Positions 1-8,440 of a stretch of 64,000 nt of DNA are shown here, piece after piece. The notes below the pieces were generated by a model. That model was not told where the DNA came from. It saw only the letters and a list, made by a program, of their open reading frames with translations, and made no database searches. Every line of letters starts with the position of its first letter. Position 1 is the stretch's first letter. The DNA is from Clostridia bacterium. Lineage in GTDB: Bacteria > Bacillota > Clostridia > TANB77 > CAG-508. The stretch spans positions 124,001 through 188,000 of the forward strand of contig JAGAIV010000033.1 in NCBI GenBank assembly GCA_017626365.1. Direction: 5' to 3'. The position numbers were made by a program, and so were the translations under genes.

Positions 1-990
1 TGTTTGAACACACTCTAATGGGTAATCACCTTGAGCACATTCTCCTGATAGCATAATAGCACTTGTTCTATCAAAAATAGCATTTGCTACGTCGCTTGCT
101 TCTGCTCTTGTTGGTAATGGTTGATGTGTCATGGATTCTAACATTTGTGTAGCTGTGATAGCTGGTTTACAAAGTTTATTAGATGTTTTTATAATTCTTT
201 TTTGCATAATAGGTGGTTCTGTAAAGTCTGTTTCTGTTGCCATATCACCTCTTGCTATCATTTGAGCATCTGCTTCTTCTAAGATAGCATCTAGGTTTGA
301 TAATCCTTCAACATTTTCAATTTTTGTTACAATTTGAATATCTTTTCCACCATTTTCATCTAACACTTTTCTTACTTGTCTAATATCATCTAGATTTCTT
401 GCAAATGAAATTGCAACAAAATCATAATCATGTTCACAAGCTGTTTTAAGGTCAGCAATGTCTTTTTCAGCTAATCCTGGTAAACGAATAACAGTTCCAG
501 GTAAATTCATTGTTTTTCTACTTCCTAATCCATTTCCATGAACAACGGTACAAACAATATCTTTTCCTACAATTTCATCAACTTTTAACTCGATAGCGCC
601 ATCATCAATTAATATTTTTGTTCCTGGTTCAACATCTTTATATAATTCTTTGTATGTTACAGAAACTTTTTCCTCATCTCCTGTAATATCTTCATTTACT
701 AATGTGAATTTTTGTCCATCTTTTAATTGAATTTTTGTATTTTTTCCTGTATATAGCATTCCTGTTCTAATTTCAGGTCCTTTCATATCTAAAAGTAATG
801 CTACTGGTATATCCATTTCTTTTCTTAATCTGATAATTTCTTCTGTTTTTTCAGATTGTTCATCCCAACTTCCATGTGAATAGTTAATTCTTGTTACATT
901 TAATCCTGCTTCAAATAAGTCTTTTAAAATGTTTTCACTAGCTGGTCCTATTGTTCCAACGATTTTGGTTTTTCTTAAATCTTTTTTCAA
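1..990 (-). CDS. pyk: Pyruvate kinase (partial, C-terminus off the left edge)
   Basis: Last step of glycolysis: phosphoenolpyruvate + ADP to pyruvate + ATP, in the cytosol. The frame runs off the left edge, so only about the first 330 residues are present. It opens with a TTG codon at 988-990 behind a GAGGG box and reads KKDLRKTKIVGTIGPAS, followed by NYSHG, LLDMKGPEIRTG, KIENVEG, MIARGD and ITATQMLESM, all typical of the catalytic barrel. The C-terminal domain cannot be judged. No in-frame CGG is present. The gene has its own promoter (1031-1060) and appears to be transcribed separately from the phosphorylase gene. Confidence 0.95.
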   Translation of the reverse strand, partial: MKKDLRKTKIVGTIGPASENILKDLFEAGLNVTRINYSHGSWDEQSEKTEEIIRLRKEMDIPVALLLDMKGPEIRTGMLYTGKNTKIQLKDGQKFTLVNEDITGDEEKVSVTYKELYKDVEPGTKILIDDGAIELKVDEIVGKDIVCTVVHGNGLGSRKTMNLPGTVIRLPGLAEKDIADLKTACEHDYDFVAISFARNLDDIRQVRKVLDENGGKDIQIVTKIENVEGLSNLDAILEEADAQMIARGDMATETDFTEPPIMQKRIIKTSNKLCKPAITATQMLESMTHQPLPTRAEASDVANAIFDRTSAIMLSGECAQGDYPLECVQT

Positions 991-1030
991 TTTAATTCCC
1001 TCTTTCTATATATTTTTACATACGCAAAAT

Positions 1031-1060
1031 ATTATAACACAAATAAAAATGATTATTCAA
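1031..1060 (-). promoter_or_regulatory. SigA-type promoter of pyk
   Basis: On the minus strand a TTGAAT -35 box (1055-1060) is followed after 18 bp by a perfect TATAAT -10 box (1031-1036), about 40 bp before the TTG start. Confidence 0.7.
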
Positions 1061-1091
1061 TAGAAAAATGATAAAATTTGTCATTTTCTTT

Positions 1092-1123
1092 AAAAAAATG
1101 AAAGGAAACCATAAGGTTTCCTT
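1092..1123 (-). terminator. Terminator after the glucan phosphorylase
   Basis: AAGGAAACC and GGTTTCCTT arms with an ATAA loop, followed on the minus strand by a T-rich tract. It lies just beyond the phosphorylase stop codon. Confidence 0.7.
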
Positions 1124-1125
1124 TT

Positions 1126-3699
1126 TTATTCATTTGTAATCCATTTTACTAAATTCAAATTAGCACTATCTAACAGCATTTTGTGTTTTGGCATTACTCT
1201 AAATGTATATCCATAGTTTCCTCCAGTTGTTAGTTCGATTTTTGCTTTATAAATATAGGTATTTGGTTTTCCTTCTACTTCTTCTTGGAATTTCATCGGT
1301 ATAATTTGCATACTTTTTACTACACCATTGTCTAATATCTTTCCATAGTAAGCTTCTACTTCAATACTATCTCTACTTATATTTGGAAGTTCAACTGCAC
1401 AAGTTACTTCTATATTATTTCCAGCATCTAATGTTATATCATCTAAATTACTTTTTTGATAGATTTTAATATCATTCCAATTATTGTATAAATCTTTTTT
1501 CCATGAATAATAAGCTGTTACTTCTTCTAGATTTGAAAAATAGTTGTTGGTTAAATTGATTAGTGGCATATATAATTTATCCACATAGTCTACTACCATT
1601 CTAGAAGTACTATATTTTCCTCCTGTAGATATAATTGAATTTTTCATGTATTCCATCCATCTTGCTGATATTCCATTTTCGTCTTTATCATAATAAGTTG
1701 GTATTATCTTATTTTCTAACGTATTGTATATGCTTTCACTATCTGCTGCATCTTGTGCATCATATGACGAATATTGTTCATTTGTTCCAATTAACCAACC
1801 ATTTTTGCTATTATATCCTTCTGCCCACCATCCATCAGAAATGCTGAAGTTAACAACACCATTAACAGATGCTTTTTGTCCGCTAGTTCCTGATGCTTCC
1901 ATAGGTCTTCTTGGATTATTTAGCCATACATCAACACCACTTACTAAATATCTTGCAATTTGAATATTATAATTCTCTAGTATAAATATTTTTCCTTTAA
2001 ATTGTGGTTTTAATGATATTTCATGAATGTATTTAATTAAATCTTGTCCTTCTTTATCCGCAGGATGTGCTTTTCCTGCAAAAATGATTTGAACAGGACG
2101 TTTCTCGTCATTTAATATTTGTGTAATTCTTTCTAAATCTCTAAAAATTAAGGTTGCTCTTTTATAAGTTGCAAATCTTCTTGCAAATCCTATAGTTAAC
2201 GCATTCGGATCTAATTTTGAAACAATATCTTTTATTTCATCATACCCTACCCCTGCATTTTTCATACGTATTGTTACATTGTCTTTTACTAATTTTAATA
2301 GTTTCACTTTACGTTCTACATGAGCTTTCCATAGTTCTTCATTTGGTATGTTTGCAATTGGTTTCCATGTATTATCATCATAAATAGAATCTTGCCAGAA
2401 TGGTGCTAAATATTTATTATATAGTTCTTTTAAGTTTGGTGCAAGCCACGAACATGTATGAATTCCATTGGTAATATGTGTAATTGGTGATTCATCAGCA
2501 GAAATATTTGGCCATACATCTCCAAATAATTCTCTTGAAACTTCTCCATGTAATTTACTAACACCATTTTTCTTTCCTGCTATTTTTAGTGCTAGAATTC
2601 CCATATTAAATCCTTGTTCTAAATAATCACAAGGTTTCATTCCTAGTTTTAAGAAAGACTCTCTATCTAATCCTAATTTTGGCCAGAAATCTTTAAAATA
2701 TTTCTCTACAAGGTCTAGTGGGAAAATATCATTTCCTGCTGGGACTGGTGTATGGGTTGTAAATACAGTTTTTGAAGATGCAATTTCTCTTGCAATATCA
2801 AAAGATACTTGTTTTTCCTCCATGATATCTTTAATAATTTCTAGTAATAAGAAAGAAGAATGTCCTTCATTCATGTGATAAACGGTAGGTTTTAGTCCTA
2901 ATTCTTTTAACAAATGAGCTCCTGCCATTCCTAAAACGATTTCTTGGCGGATTCTCATTTCTTGGTCTCCACCATATAATTTTAAAGTAATTTCTTTATC
3001 TTCTTGGTTAGTATTTTGTTCAATATCTGAATCTAGTAAGTATAGAGTTACTCTACCTACATTTATCTTCCATACTTTTAAATATACTTTTCTTTTTGGA
3101 AATTTTACATGAATGATTAAGTCATTACCATCTTTATCTTTTACTGGTAAAATAGGAAGATTATATAAGTCTATATTATGATATATATTTTCTTGGTCAC
3201 CATAGCGGTTAATCTTTTGATTAAAATATCCATTTTTATATAATAATCCAACAGCAACAAAAGGTAATCCTAAATCACTGGCAGATTTCAAATGATCTCC
3301 AGATAGGATTCCTAGTCCTCCAGAATAAATTGGTACAATTTCATCCAATCCGTATTCTGCTGAAAAATATGCAATTAAATCATTCTTATTGTTTGGATAT
3401 TTTTTAGAAAACCAAGTATTTTTACTGTTCATATAACCGTCAAAATCATTCACTACTTTATCATATTTTTTTAGAAATTCTTGATTTGACGCTGCTTGTT
3501 CTAGTTTTTCTTGTGATACTTGTTTTAAAAATTTAACAGGATTCTTTCCAATCGTTTCCCATAAATCAATATCAATTTCTTTAAATAATCTTAAATACTC
3601 GCTATTCCATGCCCACCATAAGTTGTTTGCAATTTCAGATAAACGATTAATCCTCTTAGGTAATTGAGGGTTAACGGTAATTCGATTAAACATATACAT
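1126..3699 (-). CDS. glgP: Alpha-glucan (glycogen) phosphorylase, GT35 family
   Basis: Releases glucose-1-phosphate from glycogen or maltodextrin using phosphate and pyridoxal phosphate. At 857 residues it has the length of the bacterial alpha-glucan phosphorylase subfamily that begins with a DUF3417-type segment (LPKRINRLSEIANNLWWAWN near the N-terminus). HMNEGHSSFLLLE and the PLP-site stretch EASGTSGQKASVNG (about residues 600-610) are visible. The ATG at 3699 is favoured because AGGAGG lies 10 bases upstream. No in-frame CGG occurs in 857 codons. It is divergent from the unknown gene at 3867. Confidence 0.93.
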   Translation of the reverse strand: MYMFNRITVNPQLPKRINRLSEIANNLWWAWNSEYLRLFKEIDIDLWETIGKNPVKFLKQVSQEKLEQAASNQEFLKKYDKVVNDFDGYMNSKNTWFSKKYPNNKNDLIAYFSAEYGLDEIVPIYSGGLGILSGDHLKSASDLGLPFVAVGLLYKNGYFNQKINRYGDQENIYHNIDLYNLPILPVKDKDGNDLIIHVKFPKRKVYLKVWKINVGRVTLYLLDSDIEQNTNQEDKEITLKLYGGDQEMRIRQEIVLGMAGAHLLKELGLKPTVYHMNEGHSSFLLLEIIKDIMEEKQVSFDIAREIASSKTVFTTHTPVPAGNDIFPLDLVEKYFKDFWPKLGLDRESFLKLGMKPCDYLEQGFNMGILALKIAGKKNGVSKLHGEVSRELFGDVWPNISADESPITHITNGIHTCSWLAPNLKELYNKYLAPFWQDSIYDDNTWKPIANIPNEELWKAHVERKVKLLKLVKDNVTIRMKNAGVGYDEIKDIVSKLDPNALTIGFARRFATYKRATLIFRDLERITQILNDEKRPVQIIFAGKAHPADKEGQDLIKYIHEISLKPQFKGKIFILENYNIQIARYLVSGVDVWLNNPRRPMEASGTSGQKASVNGVVNFSISDGWWAEGYNSKNGWLIGTNEQYSSYDAQDAADSESIYNTLENKIIPTYYDKDENGISARWMEYMKNSIISTGGKYSTSRMVVDYVDKLYMPLINLTNNYFSNLEEVTAYYSWKKDLYNNWNDIKIYQKSNLDDITLDAGNNIEVTCAVELPNISRDSIEVEAYYGKILDNGVVKSMQIIPMKFQEEVEGKPNTYIYKAKIELTTGGNYGYTFRVMPKHKMLLDSANLNLVKWITNE

Positions 3700-3758
3700 T
3701 GTAAAATTTCCTCCTTAGTTACTTAACAAATAATTTATCTTTCTGTATCGATATACTT

Positions 3759-3787
3759 ATTATCTATTATAATAAATAAAAAGTCAA
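3759..3787 (-). promoter_or_regulatory. Promoter of glgP
   Basis: TTGACT (-35, 3782-3787) and GATAAT (-10, 3759-3764) with a 17-bp spacer on the minus strand. The -35 box sits in the left arm of an inverted repeat (AAAAAGTCAAA/TTTGACTTTTT) whose right arm carries the -35 of the opposite promoter. Confidence 0.55.
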
Positions 3788-3805
3788 ATATTTTTGTAAC
3801 TTTTT

Positions 3806-3835
3806 TTGACTTTTTTTATGTAATAATGTTATACT
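3806..3835 (+). promoter_or_regulatory. Promoter of the 3867 gene
   Basis: TTGACT (3806-3811), 18-bp spacer, TATACT (3830-3835), about 30 bp before the ATG. It is arranged back to back with the glgP promoter. Confidence 0.6.
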
Positions 3836-3866
3836 CTATTTAAAGATATTTTTGGAGGGATTTTAA

Positions 3867-4547
3867 ATGAAAGAAATAAGCGAAATGCAAAGAAATCAAA
3901 ATAATATAAATTTATCGTATATAAGAGATAAACAAAAAAATTTAAATAAACCACGTTTAAAAGTCAAGAATTTAAAAGATATAGCTACTTTAATTGGTCC
4001 TAGTGCAAAGAAATATCGTTTAAGCCCTAATCAAAGAAATTTCCAATTAAAAGGAAGATTAACAATTGCTGCTATCGCTGCTGCTCTTGCTATTGGTGGT
4101 ATTTCTGTTGGTAATTCTATCAGTAATGATACTGCAGAAACGCAAGAAATTTTACAAGAAGAAGAATTAATGAATGCTTTTGAAGATAAATTATTAGATT
4201 GCGTTTTTAGTACTAACCGTAATGATGTTGATAATCCAGAAGTTTCATATGATTTTGACAATCATGATGGAAGCACTATTCTTCGTGTTACTTCTGGAAC
4301 AGGAGATTCAAAAAAAGTTTTGTTCACATATTCTAAAGGAGGATTATCTTTTGATAGTCTTCAAAATGCAAAAGAGATTTCTTCTTTGATTAATAATGCT
4401 ATGGATATACATTTTGCTAAAGAACCTTCTCAAAAACAATTGCAGAATTTAAATGAATCTTTAGAAAATTTGGAAAATAAAAATTTTAAATTAAAGGATA
4501 AGCATATAGTTGAAGATAAGCAAATAGAGCTTGATGAAGAAAGATAA
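3867..4547 (+). CDS. Unknown protein with one membrane segment
   Basis: A 226-residue protein I do not recognise. The ATG at 3867 follows GGAGGG. A basic N-terminal region of about 60 residues precedes one hydrophobic Ala/Ile-rich segment (about residues 65-86), then an acidic C-terminal region rich in Glu, Asp and Lys. This suggests a type II single-pass protein with its C-terminus outside. The last 40 residues look helical or coiled. It is monocistronic, with its own promoter and a shared terminator at 4562-4590. No functional call is justified. Confidence 0.7.
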   Translation: MKEISEMQRNQNNINLSYIRDKQKNLNKPRLKVKNLKDIATLIGPSAKKYRLSPNQRNFQLKGRLTIAAIAAALAIGGISVGNSISNDTAETQEILQEEELMNAFEDKLLDCVFSTNRNDVDNPEVSYDFDNHDGSTILRVTSGTGDSKKVLFTYSKGGLSFDSLQNAKEISSLINNAMDIHFAKEPSQKQLQNLNESLENLENKNFKLKDKHIVEDKQIELDEER

Positions 4548-4561
4548 AAATTTTCAGATTA

Positions 4562-4590
4562 AAAAAAGAAAGCAATATTGCTTTCTTTTT
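4562..4590. terminator. Bidirectional terminator
   Basis: AAAGAAAGCAA and TTGCTTTCTTT arms with a 2-nt loop, A-tract before and T-tract after, between two convergent genes (3867 + and 4590 -). Confidence 0.8.
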
Positions 4591-5270
4591 TAATCTAATG
4601 TTGTTGAGGTTCTGCCTGTTCCAATCACATTTTCTTGTAGCGAACGCCAGGTATTACATCCTATAATTCCATCTATTGCTAATCCTCTACTTGCTTGATA
4701 TCTTCTTACAGCATTATAGGTATTGTTTCCAAATATTCCATCTAATCCACCAGTTGAATATCCCAAAGTGTTTAAATCATCTTGAGCAATTAACACATAT
4801 ACACTTAAGCTTCCTCTTTTAATTAATGGATAACCTCCTGAAGAACAAGCAGAAGGACTTTGTCTCCTATCAAAATGAACCCATGTAGGAGAAATGCTAA
4901 CTGGTTCCACATAACTCCATAATCCAGAGTTTTTAGCACTATTTCTTAATACTGCTCTTTGGGCATTTGTCCACTGTTGTCCTACGTCAAAAGCAGTTCC
5001 TGCATAGTGTTGTGATTGCCCACTGTGTCCTCCTTCCCATGGTCTTCTAAAAGCATATCCCACTGGAATTGGGGCACCATATAATCGTCTTTGCGAATTC
5101 CAAGAAGTCATTGTTCTTTTCGTTGTCCACAAGGTATTACTTCTACTTGCACCTCTAAATTCTCTTACTGTTAAAGTTCTTCCTGTATTATAAGGCATTG
5201 CTTCAGATAAATCACGGTAATATATTTCCATACGATCGGTATCGTTATTATATACAATAATTTTTGCCAT
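4590..5270 (-). CDS. M15-like peptidase / peptidoglycan-binding protein
   Basis: Probable cell-wall protein of 226 residues. The central region has SGQSQHYAGTAFDVG (about residues 82-96) and TWVHFDRRQ (about residue 130), matching the His/Asp and His zinc-ligand pattern of M15 D-Ala-D-Ala carboxypeptidases. The C-terminal 60 residues form a PG_binding_1 repeat (LNTLGYSTGGLDGIFGNNT, then AVRRYQASRGLAIDG). No signal peptide is visible. A GTG at 5277-5279 is in frame, but it overlaps the AGAGGTG ribosome site, so the ATG at 5268-5270 is the better start. Peptidase activity is inferred from the motif only. Confidence 0.75.
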   Translation of the reverse strand: MAKIIVYNNDTDRMEIYYRDLSEAMPYNTGRTLTVREFRGASRSNTLWTTKRTMTSWNSQRRLYGAPIPVGYAFRRPWEGGHSGQSQHYAGTAFDVGQQWTNAQRAVLRNSAKNSGLWSYVEPVSISPTWVHFDRRQSPSACSSGGYPLIKRGSLSVYVLIAQDDLNTLGYSTGGLDGIFGNNTYNAVRRYQASRGLAIDGIIGCNTWRSLQENVIGTGRTSTTLD

Positions 5271-5301
5271 CAATTTCACCTCTACTCATCCTTATTTTAT
5301 G

Positions 5302-5336
5302 AATAAGAATGTAGAATTGTGAATTCTTCTTATTAT
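5302..5336 (-). repeat. Imperfect inverted repeat in the M15-gene leader
   Basis: AATAAG...AGAATT, GTG loop, AATTCT...CTTATT just upstream of the M15-like gene. It could be a leader hairpin; its function is unknown. Confidence 0.4.
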
Positions 5337-5370
5337 TTGGCTATATGTTCATATTTTTAATATAATTATA

Positions 5371-5399
5371 GAAAAGGTGCTAAAAAGATAGCACCTTTC
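5371..5399 (-). terminator. Terminator after the 58-residue gene
   Basis: GGTGCTA/TAGCACC stem with a T-rich tract on the minus strand, about 15 bp beyond the stop of the small gene at 5413. Confidence 0.7.
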
Positions 5400-5412
5400 T
5401 CTGTTTCTCCCA

Positions 5413-5589
5413 TCACTTCATTCCTAATTCTTTTCTGAGCTCTTCAGCGCCTTCTAACGGTACTGTACACTGAGTATCAGTCAAATAGTCATAAAAAGTG
5501 GAATGATTCTCAGGCGGATCAAAAATAGGTTCTGATTTAGTCCCACCATATCGTCTGATTCCAGGATTAGGATTACATTCCATAGCCAT
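5413..5589 (-). CDS. Small hypothetical protein, 58 residues
   Basis: A short frame opening with ATG at 5587-5589 behind a strong AAGGAGG site. It begins MAMECNPNPGIRRYGGTKSE and ends LRKELGMK. It is acidic and Pro-rich, with two Cys and no membrane segment. The good ribosome site, the terminator right after it and the lack of competing frames support a real gene. I do not recognise the family. Confidence 0.6.
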   Translation of the reverse strand: MAMECNPNPGIRRYGGTKSEPIFDPPENHSTFYDYLTDTQCTVPLEGAEELRKELGMK

Positions 5590-5668
5590 AAGGTTCCTCC
5601 TTTCTGCTATGTTTGTTGGATTATGTTTCCAATGGATAAATTATACTATATTCTTAGAACATTTGCAA

Positions 5669-5800
5669 TTATTCTTCATTTAATACTTCTTTACTGCCTA
5701 CTAAATTAAATTTATCTTTATATGGTTCTTTTTCTATTTTGCACATAAGAATTTTTTCTTCTGTTTTATTATAAACTAATATTACATTAAATTTTTTATA
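5669..5800 (-). pseudogene. Nudix hydrolase N-terminal remnant
   Basis: The minus strand reads KKFNVILVYNKTEEKILMCK then IEKEPYKDKFNLVGSKEVLNEE and stops. This closely resembles the start of a clostridial nudix (8-oxo-dGTPase-type) protein, where NLVGGK leads into the GX5EX7REUXEEXGU nudix box. Here the frame stops before the box and has no start codon: a TAG lies just upstream in frame. I read it as the decayed 5' end of a nudix gene, the rest deleted. Unlike the other broken genes here, the break does not involve CGG. Confidence 0.6.
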
Positions 5801-5840
5801 TCTCTACACTTCAATACTTACAATTTTTTATAAATTAATC

Positions 5841-7214
5841 TCAATTCTTAAACTTTAGTACTGCCACACACTCCACATGATTTGTAAATGGAAACATATC
5901 GACTGGTTGTATTTGTTTTATTTCGTATGTTTCCTCAAATGCTTTTAAATCTCTTACTAATGTTGCTGGATTACAACTAATGTATACAAAACGTTCTGGC
6001 TTTATTTTTAATATGTTTTCAATTGTATGATTGTCTAATCCTTTTCTTGGTGGATCCACAAAAATAACATTTGGAATTGTTTTTTCTTTTTCTAATACAT
6101 TTTCTAGAATTTGTTCTACATCTCCACAATAAAATTGTATATTATCTATTTTGTTTAATTTAGCATTTTGTTTTGCATCTTCTATTGCTTGTTCTACTAT
6201 TTCTATTCCATAAACTTGTTTTACATAGGGAGATGCAAATGTGCCAATGGTTCCAATTCCACAATATAAATCAAGAACAATATCTTCTTTCGTTAAATTA
6301 GCATTTTGAATCGCTGTATTGTATAATTTTTCAGTTTGAAGAGGATTAATTTGATAAAAGGATAGTGGCGAAATATTAAATACAAAATTTCCTAATTTAT
6401 CTTGTATGTATCCCGTACCATATAAGACTTCATTTTCTTGTCCCATAATAACATTGGTATTTTTTTGATTGATATTTTTAACAATTGTTTTTATTTGTGG
6501 AAAGTTTTCTTTTAAGCTCTCTACAAGTTGTTTTTCGTTTGGAATATTTTTTTGATTGGTAACGATAATACACATTACTTCACCCGTATGAATTCCTACT
6601 TTTACTACAATATGTCGGATTGCTCCTTTGCCCGTTTTTTCGTTATAAGCGGAAATTTGATTTTCTTTCATAAAGGAAATCATAAATTTTGCAATTTGTT
6701 GTGATATAGGCATTTGTATAGCACATGAGTCTAATTCAATAATTTCATGTGTTCTTGCTGCATAAATTCCTGTTACAATTTCACCATTTTTATTATATCC
6801 TACTGGATATTGTGCTTTGTTACGATAGAAAAATGGTTTTTCCATCCCTATAGTATCTTTTACTTTTATTTTTTGTTCCAATGTTTTATTTACTAAATTT
6901 TGAACAATTTCTTTTTTTAATTTTAATGTTTCTTCATAGTTCATATGTCTTAAGTTACAGCCACCGCAGCGTTTATAAGTATTACAATCTAAATCTTTTC
7001 TTTGTTTAGATGGTTCTATGATTTCTAACACTTTTCCAAAAGCATGCGAAGTATTTACTTTTACAATAAGAATTTTCACCTTTTCACCTTTCATTGCACC
7101 ATGAATAAAAACTGTAAAATTATCTATTTTTGCTATTCCTTCTCCTTCATAGCCATAATCTGTAATTGTAACAATATATTCCTTATTTTTTTGAACTGGT
7201 ATTTTATTTTCCAT
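5841..7214 (-). CDS. rlmD: 23S rRNA (uracil-C5)-methyltransferase, RlmD/RumA family
   Basis: Methylates a uridine of 23S rRNA using S-adenosylmethionine. The N-terminal TRAM domain (about residues 8-60) is followed by the 4Fe-4S ligand motif CNTYKRCGGC (about residues 76-87). The Rossmann domain shows VLDLYCGIGTIG, and IFVDPPRKGLD and YISCNPATLVRDL contain the substrate-binding and nucleophile-Cys motifs. Length (457) is normal. The start follows a GGGGTG site. TrmA-family paralogues in Firmicutes have varied targets (U747/U1939), so the exact position is uncertain. Confidence 0.9.
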   Translation of the reverse strand: MENKIPVQKNKEYIVTITDYGYEGEGIAKIDNFTVFIHGAMKGEKVKILIVKVNTSHAFGKVLEIIEPSKQRKDLDCNTYKRCGGCNLRHMNYEETLKLKKEIVQNLVNKTLEQKIKVKDTIGMEKPFFYRNKAQYPVGYNKNGEIVTGIYAARTHEIIELDSCAIQMPISQQIAKFMISFMKENQISAYNEKTGKGAIRHIVVKVGIHTGEVMCIIVTNQKNIPNEKQLVESLKENFPQIKTIVKNINQKNTNVIMGQENEVLYGTGYIQDKLGNFVFNISPLSFYQINPLQTEKLYNTAIQNANLTKEDIVLDLYCGIGTIGTFASPYVKQVYGIEIVEQAIEDAKQNAKLNKIDNIQFYCGDVEQILENVLEKEKTIPNVIFVDPPRKGLDNHTIENILKIKPERFVYISCNPATLVRDLKAFEETYEIKQIQPVDMFPFTNHVECVAVLKFKN

Positions 7215-7278
7215 TTTTCACCCCTGATTTTTTCTTTATTCTATCACAGTACTATCTTGTAAACAAGATATAATCCAA

Positions 7279-7309
7279 AAAAGCAGAGGATTCATTTTCC
7301 TCTGCTTTT
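7279..7309 (-). terminator. Terminator after tRNA-Leu
   Basis: AGCAGAGGA/TCCTCTGCT stem followed by TTTTTT on the minus strand, immediately after the tRNA 3' end. Confidence 0.85.
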
Positions 7310-7311
7310 CA

Positions 7312-7395
7312 TGGTGCGGATGAAGGGACTCGAACCCCCACGTCGTTGACACTGGTTCCTAAGACCAGCGCGTCTACCAGTTCCGCCACATCCGC
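7312..7395 (-). tRNA. tRNA-Leu (anticodon UAG)
   Basis: Minus strand: 7-bp acceptor stem beginning GCGGATG, D-arm, anticodon stem CTGGT/ACCAG with loop CTTAGGA (anticodon TAG), short variable arm, T-arm GGGGGTTCGAGTCCC, and encoded CCA at 7312-7314. It is a class II-like length of 84 nt. It decodes CUN leucine codons, and the anticodon loop has a normal 7 nt. Confidence 0.93.
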
Positions 7396-7451
7396 ATTTC
7401 TATTGACAAAGTATATATTAGCACATTTCAGCTTTTGTTGTCAATAGAAAT
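7396..7451. repeat. 14-bp perfect inverted repeat spanning the tRNA-Leu promoter
   Basis: ATTTCTATTGACAA (7396-7409) and TTGTCAATAGAAAT (7438-7451) flank 28 bp. The right copy, read on the minus strand, supplies a TTGACA -35 box, with a TAATAT-like -10 about 18 bp on. The left copy lies between the promoter and the tRNA 5' end. It could be a hairpin in the pre-tRNA leader, an operator, or the scar of an insertion. Confidence 0.6.
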
Positions 7452-7481
7452 ATAATACATTTTTTAAATTTGTTCTACTTT

Positions 7482-7649
7482 TTATTCTTTATTATATTGA
7501 TAACTTGAACACATGGACTCATCTGGTTGTTTTGTTTTGCAGTTTTGTGTTGGTGTAACAATAATTTGCTCTAATGAGCATAATTGTTCTTGATTTTGAT
7601 TGTATTTGCAAGTTGTTACTGTACAATTAATTTTCTGATTTTTATTCAT
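7482..7649 (-). CDS. DUF1540-type small Cys-rich protein
   Basis: A 55-residue protein starting MNKNQKINCTVTTCKYNQ. The Cys spacing (INCTVTTCKYN, then QLCSLEQIIVTP, NC and MCSSY) matches DUF1540, small probably metal-binding proteins common in Clostridia and often linked to sporulation. The ATG at 7649 has an AGGAGG site 8 bases upstream, and that site lies in a hairpin (7650-7689). It follows the peroxiredoxin gene. Function unknown. Confidence 0.75.
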   Translation of the reverse strand: MNKNQKINCTVTTCKYNQNQEQLCSLEQIIVTPTQNCKTKQPDESMCSSYQYNKE

Positions 7650-7689
7650 AAAAAATGACCTCCTTTTTATTATAGTATGGTCATTTTTT
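7650..7689 (-). promoter_or_regulatory. Hairpin at the DUF1540 ribosome site
   Basis: AAAAAATGACC (7650-7660) pairs with GGTCATTTTTT (7679-7689). On the minus strand the 3' arm carries the end of the AGGAGG site and a T-run reaching the ATG. It could be the peroxiredoxin terminator, an RBS-masking hairpin, or both. Confidence 0.55.
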
Positions 7690-7714
7690 TCATTTCTATT
7701 TGCTTTTTCTTTTT

Positions 7715-8440
7715 TTATTTTGTTTCTTTTTTTGATTCAATTTGTCTTGTTTGTGGTTCTTCCATGCTTCGATTGCAGCATTCTTGTGGTTGTTTGAAGC
7801 TTAAATACCAATTAAATCCATTTCTATTTTTTTGAATTTCACTCATTCTTTCTTCTAAACCTTGGTATGTTTGCGGCATTGGCACAATCATTGGTTCATA
7901 TGGGCACCAATTTGCTGGTGTTGCCCCTTTGTTACAATCTGCAATTTGCAATGCTTGTAACAAACGTAATATTTCCGGAATGCATCTTCCTACATTCATT
8001 GGATATACTAATATTGCACGAACAATTCCTTTGTCATCGATAATGAATACATTTCTAACGGTTTCAGTATTGCTAATATCATTTGATATCATACCATATT
8101 TTCTTGCAATAGAAGCATTCCTATCTGCAATAATTGGAAATGGTACTCTAATTCCTGTTTTACAATAAATGTCATACATCCAAGCTAAGTGTGAAGCATT
8201 ACTGTCTACACTTAATCCTAATAAGCAAGCGTTTCGTTGTTTAAAATATGTATCTGCTTTACTAAATGCAATCATTTCGGTGGTACACACTGGGGTAAAA
8301 TCTCCTGGGTGTGAAAACAAAACAACCCATTTTCCTTTATAATCGCTTAATGATATATTACCCATTGTTGTTTGTGCCTCAAAATCTGGTGCATACATTC
8401 CAATTCGCACATTTCCATTCATCATTACTTCATAATCCAT
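7715..8440 (-). CDS. Peroxiredoxin (AhpC/TSA, Prx6-like)
   Basis: Thiol peroxidase that reduces hydrogen peroxide and alkyl peroxides in the cytosol. The catalytic motif FSHPGDFTPVCTTEM places the peroxidatic Cys near residue 51 after APDFEAQTTMGNISLSDYKG. At 241 residues it carries the longer C-terminal dimerisation region of the Prx6 group (PANWCPYEPMIVP). The C-terminal CC pair (QECCNRS) could serve as resolving cysteines. The ribosome site AAGGAG is inside a long hairpin (8441-8491), suggesting post-transcriptional control. Confidence 0.92.
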   Translation of the reverse strand: MDYEVMMNGNVRIGMYAPDFEAQTTMGNISLSDYKGKWVVLFSHPGDFTPVCTTEMIAFSKADTYFKQRNACLLGLSVDSNASHLAWMYDIYCKTGIRVPFPIIADRNASIARKYGMISNDISNTETVRNVFIIDDKGIVRAILVYPMNVGRCIPEILRLLQALQIADCNKGATPANWCPYEPMIVPMPQTYQGLEERMSEIQKNRNGFNWYLSFKQPQECCNRSMEEPQTRQIESKKETK

